A stretch of DNA of 64,000 nucleotides from Nyssa sinensis (Eukaryota > Streptophyta > Magnoliopsida > Cornales > Nyssaceae): positions 62,001 through 126,000 of the forward strand of contig VIRR01000536.1 of assembly GCA_008638375.1 (NCBI GenBank), read 5' to 3'. Below, piece after piece: positions 11,356-24,132 of the stretch. A program made the position numbers and the translations under genes. The notes under the pieces are model-generated. The model did no database searches. It saw only the letters and a program-made list of their open reading frames with translations, and was not told where the DNA came from. Within the stretch, counting starts at the first letter, position 1. Each line of letters begins with the position of its first letter.

Positions 11356-13267
11356 CCGCCGTCTTGCGACCACTGAAATGGCCACCACAAGCTGAAGAAT
11401 GACAGAAAGTAAGAATGCTATGAAACTCACTATCTGGAACACAACGGCGGATAACTTGGTCAGAGCAATACTTAAAGAGCACAGGATCCTCCCAATAGAA
11501 AAACTTAACTTGCGAGAAAAATCGGTCTTTGTCCTGTTTGGACCATTGGGACGGAATTTGACCAATTGCAAGATAGTTCACAATATGGGCAAACCAAGGA
11601 GGTTTCACTAATGACACAGAAAAAAGTTGCTCGTCAGGAAACGAGTCATGCAAAGGTTGAGTGTCACTCGTGTGCTTAACAAGAATGCGGGATAGGTGGT
11701 CGGCTACGACATTTTCGGAACCTTTCTTGTCCCGAATTTCCAAATGAAACTCTTGAAGCAACAAAATCCACCTAATCAATCTCGGCTTGGTCTCTTTCTT
11801 GGAAAGTAAATGCCGCAAAGCAGCATGGTCGGTATAGACAACTACCTTAGAGCCAAGGAGGTAAGAACGGAACTTATCCAAAACAAAGACTACAGCGAGC
11901 AACTCTTTCTCGGTGGTGGTGTAATTCAACTGAGCATCATGGAGAGTCTTACTCGCATAGTAAATGGCATATGGAAGTTTTTCTACCCTTTGTCCCAAAA
12001 CGGCTCCAACTGCATAGTCGGAGGCATCACACATAATTTCAAAAGGGATGGACCAATTGGGTGGTTGCATAATCGGGGCGGAGGAAAGAAAGTCATGAAG
12101 CTTTTCAAAAGCTGCCACACATGCATTATCAAAGATAAATGGAGTATCCTTGGCAAGAAGATTGCACAAGGGCCTAGAGATCTTACTAAAGTCCTTGATA
12201 AACCGACGATAGAAACCCGCATGTCCTAAAAATGATCGAACTTGCTTGATCGTGGTAGGATGCGGAAGCTTAGCAATGAGATGGACTTTGGCCTTATCGA
12301 CCTCAATCCCTCTCTTAGACACAATGTGTCCCAACACAATTCCCTCTTGAACCATAAAATGGCTCTTTTCCCAACTAAGCACAAGATTTGTCTCCTTGCA
12401 ACGCTTCAAAACTTTGGTCAAGTTTTGGAGACAATCATCAAACGAGGGGCCAAAAACAGAGAAGTCATCCATGAAGACTTTTAAAAATTTCTCTACCATG
12501 TCGGAGAAAATAGACATCATGCACCTCTGAAAGGTCGCCGGTGCATTACACAATCCAAAAGGCATGCGGCGATATGCATATGTGCCAAATGGACAAGTAA
12601 AAGTGGTCTTCTCCTGATCCTCCGGAAAGACCGCAATTTGGTTATATCCAGAATAACCATCAAGAAAGCAATAATAGCTTTGACCTGCTAACCTCTCCGA
12701 GATTTGATCAATGAATGGGAGAAGAAAGTGGTCTTTCCGGGTCATAGAGTTGAGCTTGCGATAATCAATACAAACTCTCCACCCTGTGGTGGTGCGCATA
12801 GGGACAAGCTCACCCTTATCACTCTCAACAACAGTGATACCAGACTTCTTTGGTACCACTTGGGTGGGACTCACCCACTTGCTATCAGAAATTGGGTAAA
12901 TAATACCCGCATCTAGCAATTTGACAACTTCTTTCATGACAACCTCCTTCATGTTGGGATTAAGCCTTCTCTGCATTTCTCGAGATGGCTTTGCATCATC
13001 TTCTAAATGAATGCGGTGCATACAAATAGAGGGATCAATCCCTTTTAAATCAGCTACGGACCAACCTATAGCACCCTTGTGCTCTCTAAGAACCTCAAGA
13101 AGACGGCACTCTTGTTCACTTGAAAGATTAGAAGCAATGATAATAGGGAGAGTGTCATTGGGTCCTAAAAATGAATACTTAAGAGTAGCCGGAAGTGGCT
13201 TCAACTCAAGCTTTGGAGGAACCTCTAAAGATGGAAGAGCAGGGGTGCTCGCAAGATTAGGTAGGGG
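11225..13267 (-). pseudogene. Reverse transcriptase-RNase H of the Athila-like element
   Basis: This is the pol segment that copies element RNA into DNA. It is open from just after the TAA at 13,268-13,270 and starts with the [10 protein letters not shown] linker typical of Athila/Tat pol. RT motifs include [27 protein letters not shown] and the catalytic FMDD box (about residues 245-248 counted from 13,204). RNase H follows with [20 protein letters not shown] and VADHLS, so its acidic residues are present. The start of the integrase zinc finger (CHSSACGGH) lies near the end. The frame is lost at the duplication at 11,306-11,355; the final residues to 11,225 are out of frame. Confidence 0.92.
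11306..11355 (-). repeat. 25-bp tandem duplication causing the pol frameshift
   Basis: Two adjacent 25-bp copies (11,306-11,330 and 11,331-11,355) differ at one base. Each begins 'cagaacccactctg'. Because 25 is not a multiple of three, the duplication throws RT-RNase H out of frame with integrase at the zinc-finger region. Both frames are open on either side. Confidence 0.95.
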
Positions 13268-14818
13268 TTACGGTCTAGACTTCCAAGGAGGATAGTCTAC
13301 AGAAGGAGAACAATCAAGTAATGAATTGACTTCTTCAATAGAAGCATCAATATCGAAAGCATCACTATCAAAGTAAGTCAAACATCTCTCCAAAGGATCC
13401 TCAATCAAGATTTGAGGGAGAGATTCCTCAACTATCCCATCTATCATATCCACTGAAAAACAATCCTCCTCATGTGGAGGTTGTTGTGAAGCATTGAAAA
13501 CATTATGCCTCACAGTCATATTCCCAAAAGAAATATCCATCACCCCAGTTCGACAATTAATACAGGCATGAGCAGTAGCTAAGAAGGGTCGACCTAAAAT
13601 GACGGGAATTTGACGCTTAGGGTCATGAGCGGGTTCCATATCTAAAACTAGGAAATCAACTGGAAAGTAGAATTTGTCTACTTTCACCAAAACATCCTCA
13701 ATGATTCCATGAGGTATCTTAACGGATCTGTCAGCTAACTGCAAAGACACCGACGTAGGCTTCAACTCACCTAACCCAAATTGCTGATAGACAGAGTATG
13801 GCAATAAATTGACACTTGCCCCTAAGTCAATGAGCGCCTTCTCTATAATGTGATTACCTATGACACAAGAAATTGTGGGGGCTCCAGGATCTTTGAACTT
13901 AGGTGCAGTTTGGTGTTGGAGAATTGAGCTCACTTGCTCTGTCAAAAAGACCTTCTTTGACACATGAGTTTTAGCTTTTCGCTTTTGAGTGCAAAGGTCT
14001 TTCAAGAATTTGGCATAAGAAGGAATTTGCTTGACTGCATCAAGAAGTGGCAAGTTAATCTTAACTTGCTTAAAAATCTCAAGCATTTCCTCCATATTTG
14101 TACCCTTTTTCCCAAAAGGAGAAGGGTCGGCCAAGCAGGAAGGGTAAGGGGCCTTGGGCACATAGGATGCCACAGGAATACTCAAAGGATCACTTGGGGA
14201 TGAAGAATCCCCTTTTTGTAAATTCTCATTCTCAACTACATCCTTTTTAGAAGAACTAGTCGATTCACCCTCAGCCTTATACTCAACTTTGTTATCTACC
14301 ACTCTCCCACTCCTAAGAGTAGTTATGGCCTTAGCTTGCTCATGATATTGATCATTGGGGTTGGAAGACTCTACCCCATATTGGCCTTTAGGGTTGTTCA
14401 CCGGTTGACTTGGTAAACGCCCCTCGTCTCTTCTACTCATAGCTTGTGCTAGTTGTCCCATTTGGGATTCTAGCTTCGAGATGGACTGAGTGTGTGAATA
14501 GAGCAATTGAGTGTTAGACTGATGATTTGACTCTAAAACTTGTAAAGCACTCAACACTTTGTCCTCAAAAGCTGAATTTCTAGGGGGAGGAGGTGGTTGT
14601 TGATATTGTTGAGGAGGAGGACGGTAGGATGATGATGGAAAAGAATTAGGCACATTTGGCTTTGAATTTTGGGAGAATGGAGGATTTGAGGCTTGAGGCC
14701 TCCAAGAAAAATTTGGATGGTTTCTCCATCCCGGGTTGTAATGGTTAAAATAGGGATCATTACCCGGTTTGGAAAAACCTTGAAGAGCATTAACTTGCTC
14801 TTCCACAAACTCTGGATA
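13268..14818 (-). pseudogene. Gag C-terminus and aspartic protease of the Athila-like element
   Basis: The frame runs on from gag after a TAA (14,819-14,821) and ends at another in-frame TAA (13,268-13,270), after which pol continues in the same frame. The N-terminal half is Pro/Gln/Asn-rich (YFNHYNPGWRNHPNFSW) as in Athila-like Gag. The protease centre is ALIDLGASVNLLPYS; the D-L-G-A-S form is usual in this lineage. Conserved LQLADRS, IEDVLVKV and VILGRPFLAT follow. The domain lies at roughly 13,500-13,840. Confidence 0.88.
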
Positions 14819-15844
14819 TTACAGGGCTAAGGGACAATCTGACACATAATGAGTTGGGCATGAACATAAAGCACACACCTCTTGAGTGGCAGGAGCAGAA
14901 GTAGAAACTTGTCCCCTAGCCAAAACTTGGTCTAATTTTCTAGACAACGCCGCAACTTGCTCTTGGACATCCACAGCTTGTCCAACTTCATAAATGCCAC
15001 CTCTTTTAGGGACACTAAAGGAGGTGGGTGGAGCTCTCCGACTTGCTGAGGCATGGTGCTGTGAATTCTCACTAAGGGTCTCAAAAAGATTCCATGCCTC
15101 ATCCTGATTCTTGTTAAGGAAAGTCCCTCCACAAGCAAAGTCAATCATTTGACGGTTTTGTTCTGTGATACCGTCATAAAAACTCTGTACCAACTACCAA
15201 CGCATGATATCATGATGAGGACACTTCCTATGAAGGTCCAAAAATCTCTCCCAAGCTTCATGAAAAGACTCGCCATCGAGTTGAGTAAAATTTGTGATGG
15301 CTCTTCTCATATCATTGGTTTTGCCTATAGGAAAGTATTTTTTTAAAGACTCTTGTTGGAGTTGAGTCCAAGTTGTTATGGAATTTGTAGGCAAAGAACC
15401 GAGCCATTGTTTGGCTCTATCTTTCAATGAAAAAGGAAACAACCTTAACTTAAGAGCATTCTCACTCAGATTTTGCACATTGACAGTGGTGCAAAGCTCT
15501 AAAAACTTATTTAGATGTTGGTATGGGTCCTCATTTGATTTCCCATAAAAAGATGGTAACATCTGAATGGTTTGGGGTCTAATTTCATAATGCCCAGTTA
15601 CAGTAGGCATTTGAATACATGAAGGGTTGGTATATGTTGTAGGAACAAAATGAGCCTTAAGAGGCTGTGGTTGTTGTTGTCCACCATTATCAGCCATGTC
15701 TATAGAAATAGGATTTCCTAAAACTTCAGATTTAATAGACAAACCACGAAAAGCTCTCAAGGTTCTTTCTAGTTCAAGGTCTAATTTCTCTAAGTCTGGG
15801 TTGCACGAACGGCGACCAAACATAAAACAAATAAACCTATCCAA
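14819..15844 (-). pseudogene. gag: gag of the Athila-like element, two in-frame stops
   Basis: Read from the ATG at 15,844, the Gag core includes LRLFPFSLKDRAKQWLGSLP, ITTWTQLQQ and the GESFHEAWERF...CPHH motif, all typical of Athila/Tat Gag. A TAG (15,194-15,196) interrupts it immediately after CPHHDIMRW, and the same frame continues with VQSFYDG. A CALC-x4-H-x4-C zinc knuckle sits near the end, just before the TAA at 14,819-14,821. Apart from the stops, the frame is uninterrupted. Confidence 0.9.
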
Positions 15845-16120
15845 TCAAATATACCAACTGTAGCAAAAATAAAATGCAAAGAGAAGGGAAAGATTTCACC
15901 GTGATAGATTGCAAAGCAGGTAGAATTTTTCTTCTTTTTTTTTTTATCGACCTGTGTTTGCTCCAATCGACTCCACTTCTCTTTAGCTTTTTATAATTGC
16001 TGCACACCAAAGACAAAGAAAAAGAATAATAGCAAAAAAAATAAATAAATAAATAAATAAATAAAATTAAAATAAAGAATTAAAATAAAAATCAACTACT
16101 AAATTTTTTAACAATTTAAC

Positions 16121-16140
16121 AGTCCCCGGCAACGGCGCCA
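16121..16140 (-). promoter_or_regulatory. Primer binding site of the Athila-like element
   Basis: The minus strand reads TGGCGCCGTTGCCGGGGACT, the Asp-tRNA-type site commonly seen in Athila-like elements. It lies six bases inside the 5' LTR end at 16,147. An A/T-rich leader (15,845-16,120) separates it from gag and holds no ORF. Confidence 0.9.
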
Positions 16141-16146
16141 AAAATT

Positions 16147-17359
16147 GATCTGTCGTGAAAATCAATCAAATTACCAAACTAAACTACTAGTATAGTAGAG
16201 AAGTAAGGGTCGAACCCACAGAGACTGTTAATTGTTTAAAAACTAAAGTTGAGATTAATTTTAATTCAAATTAACAAAGATTGGTTGTTGTTGATTTTCT
16301 TTCTAAAATTAAATGAGAATTATAACTAAAGCAAATATTGAACTTAATTAAGGATGAATCAAATTAAAAGAGGATTCCTAGGGTGTTGAATCCACCACTA
16401 ATCTTGTAACTAGCTTCAATTGTATTAATTCTTGGGCCATTAAATTTGGATGTAAAAGATTTATTTTGGCTACAAGCCTCAATACAATCATCAAGAAAAT
16501 CACGCACCAAAACCCTAAGCACGAATCATCTTTGATCAACACAAATTGTCTACTCTAATTCTAAGGTCATAGTCACAATTTGTTTTCCCTGAGTTATGAC
16601 TCGTCCTACGATTTTGATGTATGTACACATATTACTATTGTATAACCACATAAACAAAATCACAGAAATTGATTATGTGAAACTGAATAATACAATTATT
16701 GCTTTAATAAAATCTCAACGTTATACAATCTACATCCAAGACTAATTAACCCAAAAATAAAATACAAAGAAGCAATATTACTTGACTAGGGTTTCATCTA
16801 AACCCTAGGAATGAGAGAACTTAGCCCATGATAGAAGAAGAGGAGACCACCATAGCCATGGAGTTCTTCATCTTCTTCTTTAGAGTCATCTCCTTCCTTC
16901 TTCTCCTCCTCTAGATCTCCAAGACGTCCTCCCCCTTTTCCAAAACCCTAGTTCACAATAATATCCCCCTCTTTCCAAAAATGCCCCCCACAAAATAAGA
17001 ATTCAAGAAAAAATAATAAAATCCCGTAATTAGACATTAGGGGCCCAAAAAGGGAGTCTAAAGTGCTCCAAAATAGAGCCTATAATGCTAAAATAGGCCC
17101 TGGTCCACCAACATATGGACCAAGCCTCTCTTCTAACCCAAAATCACTTGTTTTCCACTTCTTTTAGCACTTCAAAGCCCAATATTTTCCTTTTGCTCCA
17201 AATCCACCATTAAATCATCAACTTTGACGAGCTTTCTCTGCAAAAAGATAAAATAAGAATTAACTAGCAAATGCATATAGATTGGAGAAATTAAAATAAT
17301 AAAAGTGCAAGAATATCTAGGATTAACAAAATAAATATGCACTTTTTAACCAGTTATCA
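16147..17359 (-). repeat. 5' LTR of the Athila-like element (1,213 bp, complete)
   Basis: On the plus strand it is bounded by TGATCTGTCG and CCAGTTATCA, a TG...CA structure. The 'gggtcgaacccacagagact' motif near its inner end is common in plant gypsy LTRs. Positions 16,731-17,359 match the truncated left LTR; 16,147-16,730 has no partner in the window because of the deletion. Confidence 0.92.
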
Positions 17360-17539
17360 GAGGGTGACGTTTATTATGATCAGAGGCCTGTAGAGATATT
17401 GGACTCGAGGGACCAAGTATTGCGAGGCAAGACCATCCCTTTGGTCAAGGTTCTTTGGAACCATCATAGGGTCGAGGAGGCCACTTGGGAACGTGAGGCT
17501 AAAGTCCGTGCTAGATATCCCGAGTTGTTTGTTCATTGA
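17360..17539 (+). pseudogene. Chromodomain end of element A pol
   Basis: Sixty open codons resume immediately after the insert and end at TGA 17,537-17,539. They include RPVEIL, LVKVLWNHH and EEATWERE...YPELF, the C-terminal integrase chromodomain of chromoviruses, thought to direct integration to marked chromatin. The insert landed at the 5' edge of this segment. Unlike B and C, this copy keeps CAG where they have TAG just before RPVEIL. All of RT, RNase H and the integrase core is absent from element A. Confidence 0.88.
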
Positions 17540-17570
17540 TGTATATTTTTAAATTTCGGGATGAAATTTC

Positions 17571-17586
17571 TTTAAGGGGGGAATGA
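17571..17586 (+). promoter_or_regulatory. Polypurine tract of element A
   Basis: TTTAAGGGGGGAATGA directly precedes LTR2. It is the plus-strand DNA priming site and marks the left boundary of the LTR. Confidence 0.88.
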
Positions 17587-18199
17587 TGTAAAGACCGGAA
17601 AAATGGGAATAAATTTTTTTTTTTATGATAGAGCACTGTTTGAATTTTATTTTTTCTATTTACATTTAATTAATTTAGAGTATGAAATTTATCGGGCAAA
17701 CCAGGACCGTTTGGTTAAAAGAATCGGCTGCACGAAAATGTGGGAATACGTACACGTATATATATATATTTATGGAGACATGTAAAATATTTTTATATGT
17801 ATATATATATATATACAACTGAAGAAATATATATAAATACACATGTATGTATATAAATGTGTATAAATGTGTAGCTATATGCAATTAAGTGTATGTTTAT
17901 ACATATGTATTCATGTGTGCACAAAATTTAAAAAACTACATCATGTAATATACTGATATCTATACGTATATAAAAATATATACACACTGCATGTGTGTGT
18001 GTGTGTGTAGTGTCGGTTGTGTGTGTGTATAATATGATACATACACCTATACCTACACATAAGACCTAATGATGATAACTTGTTTAGGGGGAGGAGATTG
18101 CTTGTGGGAAATGGGCAAATGAGTGTACTGAGTGCATAAAATAGTGCAATGAGGGGGCTGTGCAAGTTAGACTTGCATGGTGTGTGTTCGGGTAGAGAG

Positions 18200-18244
<45 letters not shown>

Positions 18245-19380
18245 GTGAGTGAGGTAGAGAGGGAAAGTGAAACGAGGAGAGGGGGAAGGAAAGGTTGCTT
18301 GTATGGTTACCTGACCTGAAGGAGACCACAAATCCTCAAACAAGAAGGAGAGAGGGAGACACCACCGTTTGAAGGTATAAAACACAAAAACCCAAAGATT
18401 CCTCTCTCTAAATATCTCTTATGCACAAGCTATTTTAAATGTTTTTATTTTGCATGCATAAGCCTTGCTGACATTGAAAGATGATCAGACTTAAGTTTAA
18501 AAGGCCAAAAAGGCTTGGGAGACCCTACACTCATGAAGGACAGCCATTAAAAGACCTCTAATGGAGCAGGTCTGAACTGACCAAAGCCAAACCAAGTTTG
18601 GTTTGTAGAGACCACAAATAGACCCCCACAGTGTTTTAAAAACACCAAGCCTCGACCTTGGGACCCAAACGAAACCCTAGAGATTTGAGTTACAGGTTTT
18701 GGGTTTGTTACCCAACTCCTTAAACTCACTGTGAATCACACTTTTGATGATGATAACTTGAAATCCATGAAAAATGAGTCACGATAGAAAAAACCTCATG
18801 ATTTTTGGCTAAAAAATGAGCATTAACAACCGAGTAACAGGTCTTGGTACCGAGCTTCAACCCACAAGCTTAAGCTCAAACTTGAACCCCAAATGAATGC
18901 CAAGTATTTCTAAGACACACAGGGACTGATCACACCCAAAGGCAGAGAGATTTGATCTCTCAAAACCCACGAAATTGGAAGTTTAGATTTGCAAAATTAG
19001 GGCAACAGTGGTTCGGGCGTGGGGTAGAAGATGACCACGCTAAGCCAACTCGTGAGTTGACTTAGCCTATCCAAATCGAACTAGACTAGTCACTGTGTCG
19101 ACTCGAACACATGTTGAGACAGGGAGATGGCCACTCCTTAAGTTGGACAACTTCGTGTGGGGTGTTATGTTTAGGTTTGAATGGATGGGGCCTGTTTGGT
19201 TACAGGGGTGAGGGAATTAAATTGTCCATGTTTTGAGCCACTGTCCACCGTTTAGTTTTAGATTCATTTGAAAAATAAAAAGGCGCCGTAGCCCTTGAGT
19301 GTCAAACCAAACCGGATGGATGAGGGGGTGGCACTTGACTAGGGTGCCACCCAATTCTCGCCCAACATTTATTGCACCAA

Positions 19381-19414
<34 letters not shown>

Positions 19415-19541
19415 TATATGTCATTAAATTGGAAGAAAAATAAAAAGGGGGTGCGCAAGGGAGTTGAACCTGAGACCTGTGGGTTGGATGAGAAGCGTGT
19501 GGCCAGTTAGACAGGCATCACTCGTGCCAACTTAATCCCTA

Positions 19542-19589
<48 letters not shown>

Positions 19590-21234
19590 AGTGAAATAAC
19601 TAATTAATTAAGTTAATTTAATTAATTTAAATATAGTGAAATGACCCAAAGTCCAAATTAAACAAGCCATTAGTGTATTTTGACTATCTTGGACCTTCTG
19701 AGACCAATGGAGGGGTCCGTTTTCCATGATGAGGCCCCCCCCAAAAAAAAAAGACCCGTAAAGTAGTCAAACGAATCCCGATTGAAAGAAAAGAATAGTA
19801 AATTTTTATTATTTCAAGTATTCCGGACTCAACGGTGGAGTCCGATTTACGAAAAGAGGTCTCGAGAAGTAAGAACCCATAAAAGTGTAAAATGACCATT
19901 TTGCCCTTTTAGTACAAATGTCCAAATTGAATTCTGTGAAAGCCTAAATTGACTTTGTTTGACGTTCCGGATTCCATGGTAGAGTCAATTCAAGTAAAAA
20001 AGATACCAATATTAAAAAGGCATAAAATTTGATGAATAACATAAATTCATGTGACAATGGACTAAGATACATTTGTGAATCTTAGGAACACTAAAAGGAA
20101 AGGAGAAGGCGGTTTGACCATTCTAGACAGATACAGTAAGACGAATGCATTCTCACAAGTTAGTTCGGTAACACAACGAGCACAACTTCTTAGGGTTGAG
20201 ACAAACCCATCTAGGTATGATATTTTGCTAAGTAAGGAATAGGATTGAGTTTAGGAGTAATTTCCATTGTTGATTAAATGATTCATAGGTTTATTTGATT
20301 CTTTATGTGCTTGTGTGTTCTTTGTTATTTTGGGGGTTTGGTAAAGTGAAAAACATGAACCATGACTATATGTATATTTCATGTGTTGGTACCGTATGTG
20401 ATTTATGTTCTTTGAGAATTGTTAAGGTTGTGAATATGTAACTTGAGCATGTGTTTAAATTGATTGTGTATAGCATACATACATGTGAAAGGAGTTTTGT
20501 GATTCAAATGTTATTGTCGCCTTAAGTATAATGCATTATTTACAACATGCTTCATGTGTTGGTAAAATGCTTCAGTGAGGTTGTATTATTGCATGGTGAA
20601 ATCAAAGCATATCGGCATGGTGTGATTCCTTGAAAGCATAGTGCGGGTTGAGCACTTGGTGCTATGCATTATGAGGGTGTAGATCCTATGGTGCAAAACC
20701 CAAAATTGGCCATTGCATTGGTGCCTGTTCATCCAACGGGAGCGATCTGTGAAATCAGGCGTTGGTACTTCGAACCAACAGGAGCGATCCATGAAAGAGA
20801 CATGGGTGTGTCACACATATTTCCAGTGCATTGTATGGATGATTTGGAAGGCATGTAGCTATAAATGTACACTTGCACATGCCACGCCTTAATTTTGTTC
20901 CTTACATTAGCATTGTGTCATACCAGCAGTTGCGCTGACCCATTCATGGGATATCATATTACAGATGACGCCCCTGGTATATGAGACTCGATGAAGTCTT
21001 GAAGAAAGGAAGGGAAAAAAACTTAGAAGTATATTTGGCCCTTGGGGCATATTTTGAGATGTAAGGGCTTAGGCCCAAATGATATGAACAATATGTTTAT
21101 CGAATGTACTTCACGTGTTTATGTATTGAAGAATTGAATACCGGTCTAATTGAATCCATTTAAATTGTCTTTTGTTTCCTTTCCCTTATTGTTTTCACTC
21201 ACTCCCCGAGTTCATGGAAATTCGGGGCGTGACA
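17587..21234 (+). repeat. LTR2: shared middle LTR of the tandem chromovirus array (3,648 bp)
   Basis: It starts TGTAAAGACC after element A's polypurine tract and ends GGGCGTGACA before element B's primer site, so it is at once A's 3' LTR and B's 5' LTR. It contains an AG microsatellite (about 18,196-18,245), two TA microsatellites (about 19,381-19,415 and 19,543-19,582), weaker copies of the antisense tRNA-like modules, and T-rich to AT-rich DNA. ORFs here (for example the Ser/Leu-rich frames over the AG tract) are not genes. Confidence 0.93.
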
Positions 21235-22331
21235 ACGTGGTATCAGAGCATAGGTTCGAATACCTAGGGACAGTGGGAGAAGTTTAGACCTTAAGTTATT
21301 TGGGGCTAGTTTGAGTGGTATGTTTTATGTGCACGTGTTGCATTCGTGTGCACGGGTATGCACTACACTTGATTTCCTGATTAACTGAGAGTACATGATT
21401 GTCTGATATAATGGGTGACTAAGATTAGAAACTCATGTCTATGTGATATACCGTATACTTTATTGGATAAGCCGTGTGCCTAATTATTTATTAGATGGGT
21501 TGTGCACTTAGTTATCTATACGGTAGGTCGTGTGCCTAGTTATTTATCAGATAGATAGTGGACCTAGTCATCTATCTGGTAGGTTGTGTTCTTATAGATG
21601 TATATATGTATATGCTAGGTCACTACCCGATATTCATGGATTATAGTACTATGACTATGATATTCATATAGACTGGATTGGTCTCAAGTCTGGTGTTACA
21701 GTTGATGGATGGCGCCTCATCAGCCAGTAACAAAAGGAGTTATGATCCATGAAGGGTTATTACCTAGCTATAAAAGTAAGAAATAAGGAAAGAATTATAA
21801 AAACCTAAAATGAACAAGTGCCGGTGAGGTAGTAAACCGTAAATTAAAAGACACATAAGATCTTAAAAAACTAAAATAAGAATTTAGACTTGTAGAGATT
21901 TTTGTGTATGGACTGCATGGTGGATACTGAGAGTATTTGTACCTAAAATATTAAGGATACCCTTATGTTAAACTCTTTTCTAGAGAGATGTATTATTTTT
22001 GGATAGCATTCACTTAGGGTTGGGTAATGATAGGCTAGTTGGATACTAGCATGACTTGAGTATCCGTATCTTGTATTGTTTAAATGAATTCCTTCCTTGC
22101 GAAGGGCCGTGTTAGAACTCGGTGTTAAGTGTTTAGTGTAACCAATGGGTGGGGATGGTTGACGTTAGTTATATAAGTGTTAATTAGGCAAGTGTGTCAT
22201 AACGTGTTATATTTGTTACTTGTGAAGCGTGAGTTGTTGACAAGTACATGCTTAGTATTCGTTTAAGGGCCTATGTCTAAATGCGAAAAAGGAGGTGTTA
22301 ATTTTTTTACTTGTCCTGGACATGGAGACTC
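21235..22331 (+). other. Primer binding site and leader of element B
   Basis: The iMet-type primer site TGGTATCAGAGCATAGG is at 21,238-21,254. The non-coding leader matches that of element A, including the ~40-bp degenerate repeats (about 21,470-21,590). Confidence 0.85.
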
Positions 22332-23700
22332 ATGCCACCACGGAGATCTCCTGCGAGAGCTGCACTACCTAGACAGGTAGGCCTAGGGCAGCTGCCCAAC
22401 CCCGGCGTGGTAGACCCAGAGCCACTACTCCTGCTCATGGCACCGTAAAAGAGGCTGTTGCTTCAGCTGATATACCTGCCCATAGCACAGTTGAGGAGTC
22501 TGTTGCTCCAGCTCCTGCTCCTGCACCTGCCCCAATAGAGGAGGTAGAGCAGACCATTGGCGCCAGAGACATGGCAACCATTATACAGGAGTGTTTTCGA
22601 GCCATACAGGAGACCCGGACTACAGGTGGTGAGACCAGGGATACCGTTGTGATGAAGGTGTTCCAGAGGATGAGACCTCCTACATTTGCTTGGTAGCCTG
22701 ACCCATTGGTTGTAGAGGAATGGCTAAGACAAATCACCAGGATCCTAGATTTACAGGGGATAGTTGAGCCGCACTTATAGATCAGGTATGCTACTTTTTA
22801 GTTTACAGAGTTGGCCAGCCAATGGTGGCAAGTAGCTGCTGACCGGATAGACAGGTTTAGTGAGGGATGGGATGCTTTATGGCCATATTCAGTGACCACT
22901 ATTTTCCAGAGACTACCAAGATACGATTCATGGACGAGTTTGAGACACTCCTCTAGAGAGATATGACAGTGACTCTGTACGAGTCTCGGTTTACTGCATT
23001 GGATGATTTGCGCCACATATTATTCGAGACAAGTGAATAAGGGTCCTTTACTTTGTCAAGAGGTTGAATACCTCCATCAGGGATAGACTAACAGGCCATA
23101 TTATTAAGACTTACGATGCGGCAGTGACCAGGGCCACCAGGGAAGAGAGAGTTGGTTGACCTTAGGGGGATTAGAGAATCCCGAAAACAGAGTAGGGCAG
23201 TTACAGCACAGGCTTCTACATTTTCCCCAGTTTACACCAGTAGGAGACCACTGAAGAGGTACCGAGCTAGTACTTCTTCTGCACAGATGTCCCAAGGACC
23301 CATTACTTGGTTTCTACGTGGACAGCCTGACCACAGGTTTGCCAATTGCCCCTAGAGAGACCCTAGTCAGGGACACAGAGCTGGACCAAGTCAGAAATTG
23401 CTTCCACCTCCAGTGCAGAGTTAGGGGTAGAGACCTCCCCTATTTTGTTTTATTTGCCGTTAGACGGGCCATGTTAGGGCCAACTATCCTCAAGGACAGG
23501 CTTCTCAGGACTGGCAGGGGCAGCAGTATTATCAGCCCATCCAATCGATTCCGCTACGGCCACAGCCGGGTTATGGACCCCTTACCTCACAGTTTCGTCT
23601 TGCACCAACAGCATTATGTTTTAGAACTCCCAGTTAGAGGGGTGGAGGCCAGCAGGGACACAGAGAGGGTGCTAGGCAGGGTCAGACTACACAAGGTCGA
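22332..23700 (+). pseudogene. gag: gag of element B (chromovirus), broken
   Basis: It starts at the ATG at 22,332 (same context as A). The Gag core (FQRMRPPTF...) begins near 22,660 and degraded zinc knuckles lie near 23,308 and 23,440. It shares with element A the early frameshift and the TAGs in ATF*FTE (about 22,798) and ETLL*RDM (about 22,953). It also has private lesions, such as TAG in place of the Gly-Gln codons after PPTFA. The shared lesions mean A and B descend from an already defective copy. Confidence 0.82.
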
Positions 23701-23709
23701 TCATATGCT

Positions 23710-24132
23710 GTGGTCACCCCTGAGGCATCTACTTCCGGTCCTTCTATGGTTCGAGGTACATTCCTTCTTCAAAATCCATGGGCTAGCGTACTGATAGATT
23801 TTAGTGTATCTCATTCATTCATATCTACCATGTTTACCATGACATTGGGGTTAGATATAGATCGGCTAGATCTGCCATTGCATGTTGACACACCTATCGG
23901 GGGTAGTGTGATATTAACGAGGATCTGTAGAGATTGCTCTATAGAGATAACTGATCACATTCTTTCTTTTGATTTCCTTCTACTTGAAATGTCTAGTTTT
24001 CATATTACATTGGGGATAGACTGGTTATTTACATTTTGGGCGAGTATGAACTGCAACAGAGGGAGAGTGACGGTGTGTTCTCCTGAGGGGGATAGTCTTT
24101 TTATTTCATGGGGTGTTAGCAGATCCTTCTAG
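23710..24132 (+). pseudogene. Aspartic protease region of element B
   Basis: This 140-codon open stretch matches chromovirus retropepsin (GTFLLQNPWASVLID... then SHSFIS, LDLPLHVDTP, ITLGIDWL). The catalytic D-S/T-G-A motif reads DFSV, so activity is very unlikely. The homology jumps after 24,120 (GVSRSF) to a short stretch equivalent to 59,790-59,830 of element C, showing that RT has been deleted. Confidence 0.82.

Larger units (their letters stand above)
5582..17359 (-). mobile_element. Athila-like Ty3/gypsy retrotransposon inserted in element A
   Basis: Read on the minus strand the order is 5' LTR (16,147-17,359), primer binding site (16,121-16,140), gag, protease, RT-RNase H, integrase, a long non-coding 3' region, a polypurine tract (6,211-6,223) and the 3' LTR (5,582-6,210). 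The lineage call rests on the Gag core, the D-L-G-A-S protease motif, the FMDDFSV RT motif, the GGCGCCGTTGCCGGGGA primer site and the gag-pro-RT-RH-INT order. Complete Athila elements often carry an env-like ORF after integrase; none is visible here. The right end abuts GAGGG of element A's chromodomain. The left end is deleted, so no target duplication can be seen. Confidence 0.9.

Noticed and set aside
11810..12229. 139-codon plus-strand ORF and other plus-strand frames at 10.2-13.3 kb
   Set aside because: They are antisense shadows of the Athila-like pol reading frame.
18084..18385. Ser/Leu-rich ORFs (also 30,748-31,134)
   Set aside because: They span an AG/CT microsatellite in LTR2 and LTR3 and are not preserved as protein between copies.
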